Positions 9,027 to 16,930 of a DNA stretch of 64,000 nucleotides are shown piece by piece; within the stretch, counting starts at the first letter, position 1, and every line of letters starts with the position of its first letter. Under the pieces are notes generated by a model. It did not search any database and had not been told where the DNA came from. It worked only from the letters and a program-made list of their open reading frames with translations. The translations under genes were made by a program, and so were the position numbers. The stretch covers positions 136,942-200,941 of the forward strand of contig CAZYHC010000002.1 in the NCBI GenBank assembly GCA_964646625.1. Reading direction: 5' to 3'. Origin of the DNA: DAOULT01 sp964646625 (lineage in GTDB: Bacteria; Chloroflexota; Anaerolineae; CAZYHC01).

Positions 9027-10736
9027 ATGTGCAGGCTGACAAAAAGCGGTACAGTGCTGTTTCTGGTGGTTGTTCTCGTGATGTTTCCCGTTTCGGCTCT
9101 GGCCCAGCCGAAGGCCATGGATGCCAACCTGACCGCCAACTGGGGTTTGGAAGACCCCTATAACGTCTATGGCACCTACGGGGGCTATAACCTGAGCGTG
9201 GCTAACAACTGGCATCGTTTCCCGGCCGATAGCGAACCCAAATTCATGAGGTCTTCGGACTACGCGGCGATGGTGGGGGGCGTGAACGAGAAGACCGAGG
9301 GCAGTAACTCCCAGAATTTCTGGAGCCAGGCGCCCTTTACTGCGGGCGTCTACCAGCAGGTCGGCGGGGTAACGGTGGGCAAAGCCTATGGCGCCAAAGC
9401 GTCCATCCTGACCATCTACCAAACCTCGGCCTCCCGCACGCACGGCAAGATGTTCAAGCAGGTGGGCATCGATCCCTATGGCGGCACCGACCCCAACTCG
9501 CCCAACGTGGTGTGGGGCGAGCAGGACGGGGACGACGTGTACTGGCGGGATATGCGCGCCGCAGCCATCGCCAAAGCCACCACCATCACCGTCTTTGCCC
9601 GGGTCCTCAGCCCGGAGGCCGTCGCTGGGGTGTACCTGAACCAGGTCTTTATCGACGCCATCGTGGTGGCCGAAGCTCCTACCGTCAGCGCCTCCTCGCC
9701 GCCCCAGGCGCCCTCCACTTTCGAAGTGGCCTGGACCAACGGCCAGTTTGCCCCAGGAGGGACGGGCGACCCGCTTCAATACGACGTACAGTGGAAAGAT
9801 AACGCGGGCACCGACTGGACCAAATGGCACGGCAAGGCGTCCGGGACCTCCGATACTTTCGGGCCGACTTTACCCCCTACCCGCACCGAGCCTTTGGTCG
9901 TAGGCCACACCTATTATTTCCGGGCTCGAGCCTGGCAGAAGTATAAGCCCGAGGGCATCCGGCTACATGGGCCCTGGCCCGATGGTTACGACACCGCCAC
10001 TTTAGTGGGCTCCAGGCCCATAGAGGGCTACGTCCTTACTAACCGGGAGTATCCTGTTCAGGGCGCCACGGTGAGCATCAGCGGCACGGCTGTATCTGGT
10101 ACAAGCGACACTCAAGGGTATTATAACCTCAACCCGGCGGCGTCGGGCACCTACACCCTCGAAGTCAGCCACAGCGATTATGAGGCCCCACCCTGGATCA
10201 CCACCAATTACGTGACCACCATTGGCTCAAACGTCACCTTCATCATGAAACCCTGGGACGATGCTGTCACTAACGGCGACTTTGAAAACGGGCTGAGCGG
10301 CTGGACGCCCTCCTGCACCGGCACATTTACTGTTACCAGGCAGGCACGCAGTGGGGCTTACTCCCTGGTTATGAGCAACACTATGACCAATACCTGCCGC
10401 CTGAGCCAGCTCTTCCCCATCAGGGAAATGTACGAGCCAATGTATGAGCCCACTCTCTCCTTCTGGTATAGCGCCGCTCTCTCCTCAGGTGGGGGGGTCA
10501 CGGTCAGCGCCCACAGCAACTTCGCGCCTGCTCGCGTCTTCAGCACCGCCCAGAGCAGCGGCTGGACCCACCAATGGCTGGTGCTGGCGGAGGGCGGCAC
10601 CTATTCCGGTACGGTGGAGATCAGCTTTGATGTGGTCGGGCCCGCCGTAGTGTACCTGGACGAGGTCAGCCTGGGGGGAGGAGAGCATCCCTTCTACGTG
10701 GACCTGCCGATTTTGCTGCTGAATTATACTCACTGA
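9027..10736 (+). CDS. Secreted multidomain protein (Fn3-like, carboxypeptidase-regulatory-like and CBM-like domains)
   Basis: Secreted surface or extracellular protein of unknown substrate, 569 residues. The signal peptide covers residues 1-27 (ends SALAQP). An N-terminal domain of about 190 residues is unassigned. A fibronectin-III-like region follows (about 220-330; YDVQWKDNAGTDW, HTYYFRARAW), then a carboxypeptidase regulatory-like fold (about 332-400; GYVLTNREYPVQGATVSISG, then TSDTQGYYNL). A C-terminal jelly-roll-like CBM region begins at NGDFENGLSGW. It ends FYVDLPILLLNYTH, similar to the tail of the beta-helix protein. AAAGGAGGA precedes the start. No catalytic motif is visible. Confidence 0.82.
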   Translation: MCRLTKSGTVLFLVVVLVMFPVSALAQPKAMDANLTANWGLEDPYNVYGTYGGYNLSVANNWHRFPADSEPKFMRSSDYAAMVGGVNEKTEGSNSQNFWSQAPFTAGVYQQVGGVTVGKAYGAKASILTIYQTSASRTHGKMFKQVGIDPYGGTDPNSPNVVWGEQDGDDVYWRDMRAAAIAKATTITVFARVLSPEAVAGVYLNQVFIDAIVVAEAPTVSASSPPQAPSTFEVAWTNGQFAPGGTGDPLQYDVQWKDNAGTDWTKWHGKASGTSDTFGPTLPPTRTEPLVVGHTYYFRARAWQKYKPEGIRLHGPWPDGYDTATLVGSRPIEGYVLTNREYPVQGATVSISGTAVSGTSDTQGYYNLNPAASGTYTLEVSHSDYEAPPWITTNYVTTIGSNVTFIMKPWDDAVTNGDFENGLSGWTPSCTGTFTVTRQARSGAYSLVMSNTMTNTCRLSQLFPIREMYEPMYEPTLSFWYSAALSSGGGVTVSAHSNFAPARVFSTAQSSGWTHQWLVLAEGGTYSGTVEISFDVVGPAVVYLDEVSLGGGEHPFYVDLPILLLNYTH

Positions 10737-10800
10737 TCGTAATCAGTAGCCTGGAGAAATTTTCGGGGCGAACAGGGCAGAGGTGATTTTTTCACATTTT

Positions 10801-10811
10801 TATGGTATAAT
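10801..10811 (+). promoter_or_regulatory. Extended -10 element upstream of parA-like gene
   Basis: TATGGTATAAT lies 119 bp ahead of the parA-like start. The same TATGGTATAAT/TATGGTATATT wording precedes the cyclase gene, the cytochrome c operon and both citrate synthase genes. No good -35 box is seen here. Confidence 0.5.
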
Positions 10812-10929
10812 AGTACGTGTCAGGGTTGCTCGAAGCGTGCTTTCCACTCTACTTGCTGGCCAGAAAGCGTAACGGGAGAGGGCTAGTGCTTGCCGCTCAA
10901 AGGTTTTGTTGCAGGGGGGGAAGTGCTTT

Positions 10930-11700
10930 ATGGCTTGTACAATTGCTGTTGCCAATCAAAAAGGTGGGGTAGGCAAAACGACAACCACTATCAATCTGGG
11001 GGCGGCTCTGGCTGAACACAATCGCAAAATCCTGCTGATCGATATGGATCCTCAGGGGGCGCTTTCTATCGCTTTAGGTATCAATTCTTACAGTATGGAT
11101 GAAACTTTGTACAATGTGCTGGTGGATTCCTATTTGAACCTGAGCGAAGTTATCTACACTGTTAGGCCCAACCTTGACGTGGTGCCCGCCAACATCGATC
11201 TGGCGGCCGCAGAGATAGAGCTGATCTCGACTATTGCCAGAGAATACATCCTCAAGGAGGCCCTGGCTCCTGTACAGAATTTATATCACTACATCCTGAT
11301 CGACTGTTCTCCCAGTTTGGGCCTTTTGACCATTAATGCCCTCACTGCTGCCGACAGAGTGCTGATTCCTATGCAGTGTGAATATCTTGCTCTGCGAGGG
11401 ATGCGTGTTCTATTGGATACTATCGAGAAAGTCAAAGCCAAGTTGAATCCCCAACTGGAAATATTAGGGGTGCTGGGCACGATGTATAATGCCAGAACGT
11501 TGCACGCTCGGGAAGTGTTGGAAGAGGTACGATCTGTGCTTGGAGAAAAGGTGTACGATATTGTGATCAAAAGCAGCATCAGGTTTGCCGAAGCCCCCGT
11601 GGCGCATAAACCTATTCTGGATTACGACCCCAGGCACGAGGGAGCGATGGCCTACAGGCAGTTAGCGGAGGTGATTATTAATGGTGAGGAAAAGAGCTAG
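10930..11700 (+). CDS. ParA/Soj-family ATPase
   Basis: ATPase of the Walker-type partition family that positions DNA or protein cargo by binding the nucleoid or membrane. The 256-residue protein has the deviant Walker A (NQKGGVGKTTTTINL), Walker A' (LLIDMDPQGALS) and Walker B (ILIDCSPSLGLLT). There is no N-terminal helix-turn-helix, so it resembles the chromosomal Soj/small ParA class. ATG at 10930 is preferred over TTG codons at 10906 because a run of G serves as ribosome site 9 bp before it. No parB or parS is nearby. The next gene overlaps its end by 20 bp, which implies a functional pair. Confidence 0.93.
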   Translation: MACTIAVANQKGGVGKTTTTINLGAALAEHNRKILLIDMDPQGALSIALGINSYSMDETLYNVLVDSYLNLSEVIYTVRPNLDVVPANIDLAAAEIELISTIAREYILKEALAPVQNLYHYILIDCSPSLGLLTINALTAADRVLIPMQCEYLALRGMRVLLDTIEKVKAKLNPQLEILGVLGTMYNARTLHAREVLEEVRSVLGEKVYDIVIKSSIRFAEAPVAHKPILDYDPRHEGAMAYRQLAEVIINGEEKS

Positions 11701-13318
11701 TCTCAAAGGCATGGGGGCGGACATTTTCTATGGGGAGGGAGTCCCTCCTGAGCCTAGAGTCAAGGACGAGGCCGATCTCGATCTGGAAGAAGCTCTTGCA
11801 GAGGAGGCAGGAGCAGCCCAGCCGATGATTGAAGAGGAGGTCATTGATGATGATGTAGAAGCCTTCCTCGCTGAAGAAGTACTGGCGGCCGAGCCGGAAC
11901 CCCCTTCGACAGTGGTGGCACCCGAGGAACCGGAGCGGCCGTCAGAAGCAGTTCCACCACCATCGCCCTACCCGGAGCACAAGCCGCGGCCCTCGGAAGC
12001 GGCCCCGCCGCCCTATCCGTGGTACGAGCCGCGGCCCTCGGAAGCGGCTCCGCCGTCGCCCTACCCGGAGCACAAGCCGCGGCCCTCGGAAGCGGCCCCG
12101 CCGCCGCCCTATCCGTGGTACGAGCCGCGGCCCTCGGAAGCGGCCCCGCCGTCGCCCTACCCGGAGCACAAGCCGCGGCCCTCGGAAGCGGCTCCGCCAC
12201 CACCCTATCCGTGGTACGAGCCGCGGCCCTCGGAAGCTGAGGTTAGTTCGCCTCCAGAGGCCGATGAACCGTTCGTAGATAGCTCCTTCCCGCCGCCTGA
12301 GGACATCACTTTGCGGCCTGAGGCTCCACCTGCCATTCCAGAGCCTGGCCCCCTGCCTCCTTATGAGGCGGAGTACGTGCTGCCTCCCAGACTGAGTATA
12401 ACGGAATGGCCTGGCGAGGAAGCTCTGCTTCTCTGGCCCAAGGAGCCTCTCGGTCAGCCGCCGATACCGGGCGCGGAGGACTTGGAGGAAGAAGCTCCCT
12501 TGCTCGAATTTGAGGAGAGAGAAGAGCAACCGTCACGGAGACGCGAGGAAGAGGAGGTTTTGGAATTTTATGGCCGGCGGAGGGAGAAGCTAAACAAAAG
12601 CATTGATATTCTGTTTGATACTGTCCCTCGTGAACTGGTAGGCAGGGAGATGGGCGGGGCCCTAAAGCTGTTGACTGAAGCGCGGGATATTCTGGCTGAG
12701 AAGCCCCGCCAGTTCGACGAGGCAGAATATAAGGTTGCCCGGGCCGAAGCGATCGTAGAAAATCGACGCATCATCAGATACAGTTCCAGCATCCATGGTA
12801 ATATTCTTCTTTTCTACGAGATTATCTGGTTTCTTCTTCTGTTCGCTGGTTTTCTTTTGAGCCAGAGAGTGATCCAATTTGTATCGTTAGTTGCCACTCC
12901 GGGCGCGGATGCAACCCTATTTTTCACCCCCTTCTGGAACACCATGATGTGGGGTGGCATCGGCGGTGTGGTGGGAGCACTTTACAGTCTGTACTGGCAC
13001 GTGGCTGTTCAGCAGGATTTTAATAAATATTATACTATGTCGTATGTCGTACAGCCCATCATGGGCCTGATCCTGGGGGGAGCTATTTACCTGGTCATGG
13101 CCGCCGGGTTCCTGGGCACAGAAGTACAGAAGGCAGCAGGTGTAGCCATTTATCTCCCTTCGCTGGTGGCCTTTGTCGCCGGGTTCCGGCAACAATTCGT
13201 CTACGAGCTGATTGACATGATTGTCAAGAGGCTCACCCCCAGCCTGGGAGGGGAGGGGAGAGAGGAGGCAGAGATAGAGGAGGTCACAGAGGAGTCCACA
13301 GGGGAGAGCGGGGAGTAA
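11681..13318 (+). CDS. Proline-rich repeat membrane protein coupled to ParA
   Basis: Unrecognised 545-residue protein. It starts with a basic peptide (MVRKRASLKGMGADIFYGE) and an acidic stretch. At about residues 95-185 come three tandem units of PYPEHKPRPSEAAPP alternating with YPWYEPRPSEAAPP. A charged helical region follows near 290-360, then four predicted membrane helices at about 370-515 and an acidic tail rich in Glu. It overlaps the parA-like gene and has its own GGAGGTGA site. ParA partners often activate the ATPase through a short basic N-terminal peptide, and this N-terminus would fit. That role, and a membrane anchor for a ParA gradient, are inference. Confidence 0.75.
   Translation: MVRKRASLKGMGADIFYGEGVPPEPRVKDEADLDLEEALAEEAGAAQPMIEEEVIDDDVEAFLAEEVLAAEPEPPSTVVAPEEPERPSEAVPPPSPYPEHKPRPSEAAPPPYPWYEPRPSEAAPPSPYPEHKPRPSEAAPPPPYPWYEPRPSEAAPPSPYPEHKPRPSEAAPPPPYPWYEPRPSEAEVSSPPEADEPFVDSSFPPPEDITLRPEAPPAIPEPGPLPPYEAEYVLPPRLSITEWPGEEALLLWPKEPLGQPPIPGAEDLEEEAPLLEFEEREEQPSRRREEEEVLEFYGRRREKLNKSIDILFDTVPRELVGREMGGALKLLTEARDILAEKPRQFDEAEYKVARAEAIVENRRIIRYSSSIHGNILLFYEIIWFLLLFAGFLLSQRVIQFVSLVATPGADATLFFTPFWNTMMWGGIGGVVGALYSLYWHVAVQQDFNKYYTMSYVVQPIMGLILGGAIYLVMAAGFLGTEVQKAAGVAIYLPSLVAFVAGFRQQFVYELIDMIVKRLTPSLGGEGREEAEIEEVTEESTGESGE
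11968..12235 (+). repeat. Tandem 93/96-bp coding repeat
   Basis: Three copies of a composite unit begin at 11968, 12061 and 12157 (period 93 then 96 bp). Each unit has two related halves encoding PYPEHKPRPSEAAPP and YPWYEPRPSEAAPP. The first unit lacks one proline codon. Near-identity at DNA level points to recent expansion. Confidence 0.9.
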
Positions 13319-13390
13319 ACGAGCTCGATGCCGCCTGCTTCGGAGGAGGAAGAAAAGGAGAAGAATGAGCAACAGCTTGAGCTGAGATAC

Positions 13391-13420
13391 AAGGCAGGAG
13401 CTTAGTTCCTGCCTTGATTT
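13391..13420. terminator. Bidirectional terminator between convergent genes
   Basis: A 9-bp stem AAGGCAGGA / TCCTGCCTT with a 7-base loop, followed by GATTTTT on the plus strand. It ends the plus-strand parA operon. The TAA stop of the minus-strand nicotinate phosphoribosyltransferase gene (13404-13402) lies in the loop. Confidence 0.7.
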
Positions 13421-14427
13421 TTAGCCAGTTCGACCTTTTTCAGTCGAGGGTTAGGGGTGGGGCCCGGTATGCGACCGCGCTTGGCCAGAGGTCGGCCTTC
13501 CACCGCTTTAATATCGGCTGTAAAATCGATAGGCGACGCGCCGGAGATGTAGCTGCCGACGCCAAAGACATCGACGGGTGCTCCCTGTTCGATGAATTGT
13601 CGGATGCGGGTGACATCTATGCCGCCACTGACCACGATCTTAACCTGTTCGTAACCAGCCTGGTCCAGTCTGGCTCGCACCTCTTTGACCAGATCGGGAG
13701 TGACGCGGCCTCGTTCGGCTGGAGTGTCCAGTCGCACAGCCCATAACTTGGGGCCCAGGGCCTCGGCTACCCGCAAGCTTTCCTCGGCCTCGTCTTTAAA
13801 AGTATCCACCAGGGCGATGCGCTTGATTTTCGGATCGATGTGCCGGTCGAAGGCCAGAGTGGCCTTGACGGTATCATCGAAGATGAGGATCATAGCATGG
13901 GGGATGGTGCCGCTGGCTTCCAGGCCGGCCAACTCTGCTCCGGCCGTGGTAGCGCAGCCTACGCAACCGCCCACGATGGCCGCGTATTCCATGCGGGCTG
14001 CCACATCGGGATGCACATGACGGGCTCCAAAACTGATAATAGGGATGCCGGCGGCCGCCTGAACACACTGGTGAGCGGCTGTAGCCCAACCACTTTCGTG
14101 GGCCAGCGTGCCCAGCAGGGCCGTTTCGTACAACCCGAAACTGTTGTAAGGAGCGGTGATGCGCAAAACTACCTCCCTGGCTTGCATGGCCTGTCCCTCT
14201 TCCAGAGCTTCCACCTCGGCTGTGGACGGCAACACGAGGCTCAGCAGGTCCAATACTTCTTTCATCCCGCATAACAGCCCCTGGCGGCTGGGAAAAACTT
14301 CCATCGTCACCGTCGGGTTCAGCCCTTCTGCTTCCAGTATTTTTTTGGTGCGCAGAAAATAGACATCGGCCGTTTTACCCGAGAGTATGGGATGAGCGGG
14401 ATCAAACTTTGGTGTCGCCAAAGCCAT
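13402..14427 (-). CDS. pncB: Nicotinate phosphoribosyltransferase
   Basis: Makes nicotinate mononucleotide from nicotinic acid and PRPP in the Preiss-Handler NAD salvage route. The 341-residue length matches the short archaeal/Gram-positive type. Visible features include SGKTADVYFLRTKKIL at the start, SFGARHVHPDVA, the PRPP/phosphate-binding region ALVDTFKDEAEESL and the barrel strand IVVSGGIDVTRI followed by DVFGVGSYI. The gene is monocistronic with its own promoter at 14575-14603 and a terminator it shares with the convergent parA operon. Confidence 0.9.
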   Translation of the reverse strand: MALATPKFDPAHPILSGKTADVYFLRTKKILEAEGLNPTVTMEVFPSRQGLLCGMKEVLDLLSLVLPSTAEVEALEEGQAMQAREVVLRITAPYNSFGLYETALLGTLAHESGWATAAHQCVQAAAGIPIISFGARHVHPDVAARMEYAAIVGGCVGCATTAGAELAGLEASGTIPHAMILIFDDTVKATLAFDRHIDPKIKRIALVDTFKDEAEESLRVAEALGPKLWAVRLDTPAERGRVTPDLVKEVRARLDQAGYEQVKIVVSGGIDVTRIRQFIEQGAPVDVFGVGSYISGASPIDFTADIKAVEGRPLAKRGRIPGPTPNPRLKKVELAKNQGRN

Positions 14428-14574
14428 GGCCTCCTCTCACTTCATTAACGTATACTTTACAACATATACTCTACTCAAGAGGCTTCAACTTCCTCTCGAC
14501 CCTGCACACAGTGTTCGGGGAACGTTATTTACTGCCCCCTTTTATCTCGTCTAGACGTTAGCTTATCTCCGTAT

Positions 14575-14603
14575 AGTATAACAGATTTGCCCTCGGATTG
14601 CAA
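14575..14603 (-). promoter_or_regulatory. Promoter of nicotinate phosphoribosyltransferase gene
   Basis: On the minus strand TTGCAA (14603-14598), a 17-bp spacer and TATACT (14580-14575), about 150 bp ahead of the start codon. Confidence 0.6.
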
Positions 14604-14935
14604 TACTCGCCGCAAGTTTGGGTAGTCAGCCCGGCCTTCAGAACAAGGAGCGCAAGGAAACAATGGTGACCACGTCAGCCACGACCCTGCCCCGTAAAAA
14701 AACCTATTGCCCCGCCTTTTGAGCCAATGCTGGAGCTAACGAGAGATTGCATCGTCGTTGAGGTTATTTTGGAAGGTTTTTGGAAAGCCGGCAGGCCATT
14801 TTGTAAGGCCGTTGGAAGGTGGAGAGGGTATAATTATTAAGAGGCACATGGACTGGAGTGCAAAATCCTCTCACATAGCTTAAGTTTGCGATCAAGCCAA
14901 TCACGGCCTGGGTCGTCCAGGGTGGCGAAACTTTG

Positions 14936-14965
14936 TTGCCAAAAGATGGCTTTATAGGGTATAAT
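14936..14965 (+). promoter_or_regulatory. Promoter of small membrane protein gene
   Basis: TTGCCA (14936-14941), an 18-bp spacer and TATAAT (14960-14965), 47 bp ahead of the start at 15013. Confidence 0.6.
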
Positions 14966-15012
14966 GATGAGTGTCGGCAAGACGGACACTGAGCGTGGTA
15001 GGAGACCATCTA

Positions 15013-15372
15013 ATGAGCAACCGAGGGTTGGCCCTCATCTCAGCGTTTCTGGCGGTGTTTGGTTGGGCGGGACTAGGCTATCTGTTGAATAACATCCAAC
15101 CTCAAGCTATAGCTATTTTAGCTTTTTTTATCTTACTTTTTGCAACCTTAACCACTACTTTCATTCCGGTGACCTGTTATCTCAACCATCGCTTTGTCGA
15201 TCCCAGGGACCCGCCGGACGGCTGGCGGTCGGTACGTCAGAGTGGATGGCTGGCCTTGTTTATCGTCCTGTGTGCCTGGCTCCAGTCTTTGCGGGTTCTT
15301 AATTGGGTAGTGGCTCTTCTCCTGTTAGGGGTGTTCGGCCTGATAGAAATTTTCATCTTAACCAGAGAGTGA
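15013..15372 (+). CDS. Small membrane protein, four predicted helices
   Basis: Unrecognised 119-residue integral membrane protein. Hydrophobic segments lie at about residues 5-25, 32-55, 75-92 and 97-114, with a short polar loop HRFVDPRDPPDGWRSVRQSG between the second and third. The start at 15013 has GGAGA 7 bp upstream and a promoter just before it, so it is preferred over an earlier in-frame ATG at 14971, which falls almost on the -10 box. The cyclase gene follows after a separate promoter. No function is suggested. Confidence 0.7.
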   Translation: MSNRGLALISAFLAVFGWAGLGYLLNNIQPQAIAILAFFILLFATLTTTFIPVTCYLNHRFVDPRDPPDGWRSVRQSGWLALFIVLCAWLQSLRVLNWVVALLLLGVFGLIEIFILTRE

Positions 15373-15390
15373 CCGGAGAGCGGGCATATT

Positions 15391-15419
15391 TTTACCTTAT
15401 TTTTACTTTATGGTATAAT
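15391..15419 (+). promoter_or_regulatory. Promoter of the cyclase-selA operon
   Basis: TTTACC, a 17-bp spacer and TATAAT within TATGGTATAAT, 65 bp ahead of the cyclase start. Confidence 0.6.
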
Positions 15420-15483
15420 GTGTAGGAAGGTATGGCTCGCTATAGCAGATCATGGAGAGAATAACCTGAACAGGTAAGGTGGC

Positions 15484-16929
15484 ATGAGAGATTCAATATC
15501 CACTGTCCAACAAGAATCAGCTAAAGAAGATATAAAATTTGGTGACACTATGATTTCAACGTTGCTCGCTTTTGTGAGGAGGCTGGCCATCACGCTGACC
15601 GGAATCAAAGCTGGAACAAAAGCTGAAAAAATGGAAGCCAACTCCTGCACGTCCGTTATGGCTTCTAGCCCTTTGCCCGATCTGGAGGCTGCTTTGATTT
15701 CCGTAGGCCAGGAGCAGAGATTAATAAGATGCAGCGTCAAAGATGGGGACTGGCTGGCGTTTGAGATAACCACCTTGCATCGAGTCTCTGAGATCATCAA
15801 CTCACCCCTGCCCCTGCCTGCTATTTTGCAGCAGGTGGTGGGCGAGGTGGTAGAAAATTCTCGGCTGTCTGCGGCCTGGTTGTTCCTGCTCGACGAAAGG
15901 GAGAACCTGAAGCTCCGGGCGGTGGCCGACCCGACTTTGCAGGGGGAACGATGTCTGGATCAGTGGGAGTTTACCCTGCCGAGCATGGCTTTGGCCACCG
16001 GCCAGCCATTATTGATCCCGGACCTGAAAAGGTGGTCGCGCTTGCGTCCTTTTGTTCCCTCTTCAGAGGTAACCTCGACTTTGTGGTTGCCCATCTGGGG
16101 TAGGGATAGAGTCAACGGCGCCATCGGAGCTTTGGGGGTGGGCAGCACCGAGAAGGAGATCCTCGACCAGGATATGATTCGTTTCCTCTCGACCGTCAAC
16201 GCTCAGTTAGCCATCGCCGTCGAGAACGCCAGGCTTTGCCATCAGATGGCTGCTGAGCGTCGGATGCGTTTGGAGATGCAAAGCTACCTCTCCCCCCGGG
16301 CAGTGCAGGCGGTTACCGATGGAAAATCCTCCCCAGGCACCACCAATGAGCCGCGAAGGATGAGTGTGCTTTTCGCCGATGTACGCCGCTTCACCGCCCT
16401 GGTGGAGAACACGGATACAGAGGTGGTGATCCAGTTGTTTAACGAGTATTTCAGACGGGTGCAGGATATCGTCTCCACGCGTGGCGGAGTGGTGGACGAA
16501 CTGGCGGGCGACAGAATTATGGCCAGCTTCGATGCCGCGTTTGTGGGCCAGAGTGATGCCAGACAGGCCGTAACCGCCGGCCTGGAGATTCTGGGCGCCC
16601 TGGACGCTCTGCATGAAAGCTGGCGAGGGCGTGATCTGCCCACCTTCGAAATCGGGATCGGCATTAGCACCGGGACGGTGACCACCGGTAGCATCGGCTG
16701 CCGGGAGAGGAAAACCCTGGTTACCACGGGCGAAACTCTCAACATCGCCTGGCGCACGGAACAGAAGACCAAAGAATTTAACAGGCGTATGATTATCACC
16801 GAGAGCACCTTTGAGCAGGTCAAAGACCTCATTGACTACGAGGAGTTGGGGCCAGTGAGGATGGCGGGCGTTAGCTCCCTCGTCAAGCTTTATAGCGTCC
16901 GTGGGATGAAGCAGAGGGGCGAGGAATAA
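15484..16929 (+). CDS. GAF domain class III nucleotidyl cyclase with altered base-recognition residues
   Basis: Predicted soluble signalling enzyme of 481 residues. A GAF sensor domain covers about 100-250 and a class III cyclase domain about 288-475. Both metal aspartates are present (D299 in LFADVRRF; D343 in AGDRIMASF), as are the transition-state pair N420 and R424 (LNIAWR). The usual adenine-recognising Lys before GD is Glu339 (VDEL instead of VDKF), and the partner Asp is Thr411. So it may make another cyclic nucleotide or be a degenerate regulator. selA starts one base after its stop, so the two are co-transcribed. Confidence 0.87.
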   Translation: MRDSISTVQQESAKEDIKFGDTMISTLLAFVRRLAITLTGIKAGTKAEKMEANSCTSVMASSPLPDLEAALISVGQEQRLIRCSVKDGDWLAFEITTLHRVSEIINSPLPLPAILQQVVGEVVENSRLSAAWLFLLDERENLKLRAVADPTLQGERCLDQWEFTLPSMALATGQPLLIPDLKRWSRLRPFVPSSEVTSTLWLPIWGRDRVNGAIGALGVGSTEKEILDQDMIRFLSTVNAQLAIAVENARLCHQMAAERRMRLEMQSYLSPRAVQAVTDGKSSPGTTNEPRRMSVLFADVRRFTALVENTDTEVVIQLFNEYFRRVQDIVSTRGGVVDELAGDRIMASFDAAFVGQSDARQAVTAGLEILGALDALHESWRGRDLPTFEIGIGISTGTVTTGSIGCRERKTLVTTGETLNIAWRTEQKTKEFNRRMIITESTFEQVKDLIDYEELGPVRMAGVSSLVKLYSVRGMKQRGEE

Positions 16930-16930
16930 G

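Larger units (their letters stand above)
14428..15012. other. Intergenic region, divergent promoters, no gene seen
   Basis: 585 bp between the divergent nicotinate phosphoribosyltransferase gene and a small membrane-protein gene. It carries the promoters annotated at 14575-14603 and 14936-14965 and a second TATAAT at 14829-14834 without a clear -35. I see no convincing open frame, tRNA or terminator. Confidence 0.6.

Noticed and set aside
11968..12235. Possible CRISPR-like regular repeat
   Set aside because: The units are contiguous, keep one coding frame and have no spacers, so they are a coding tandem repeat.
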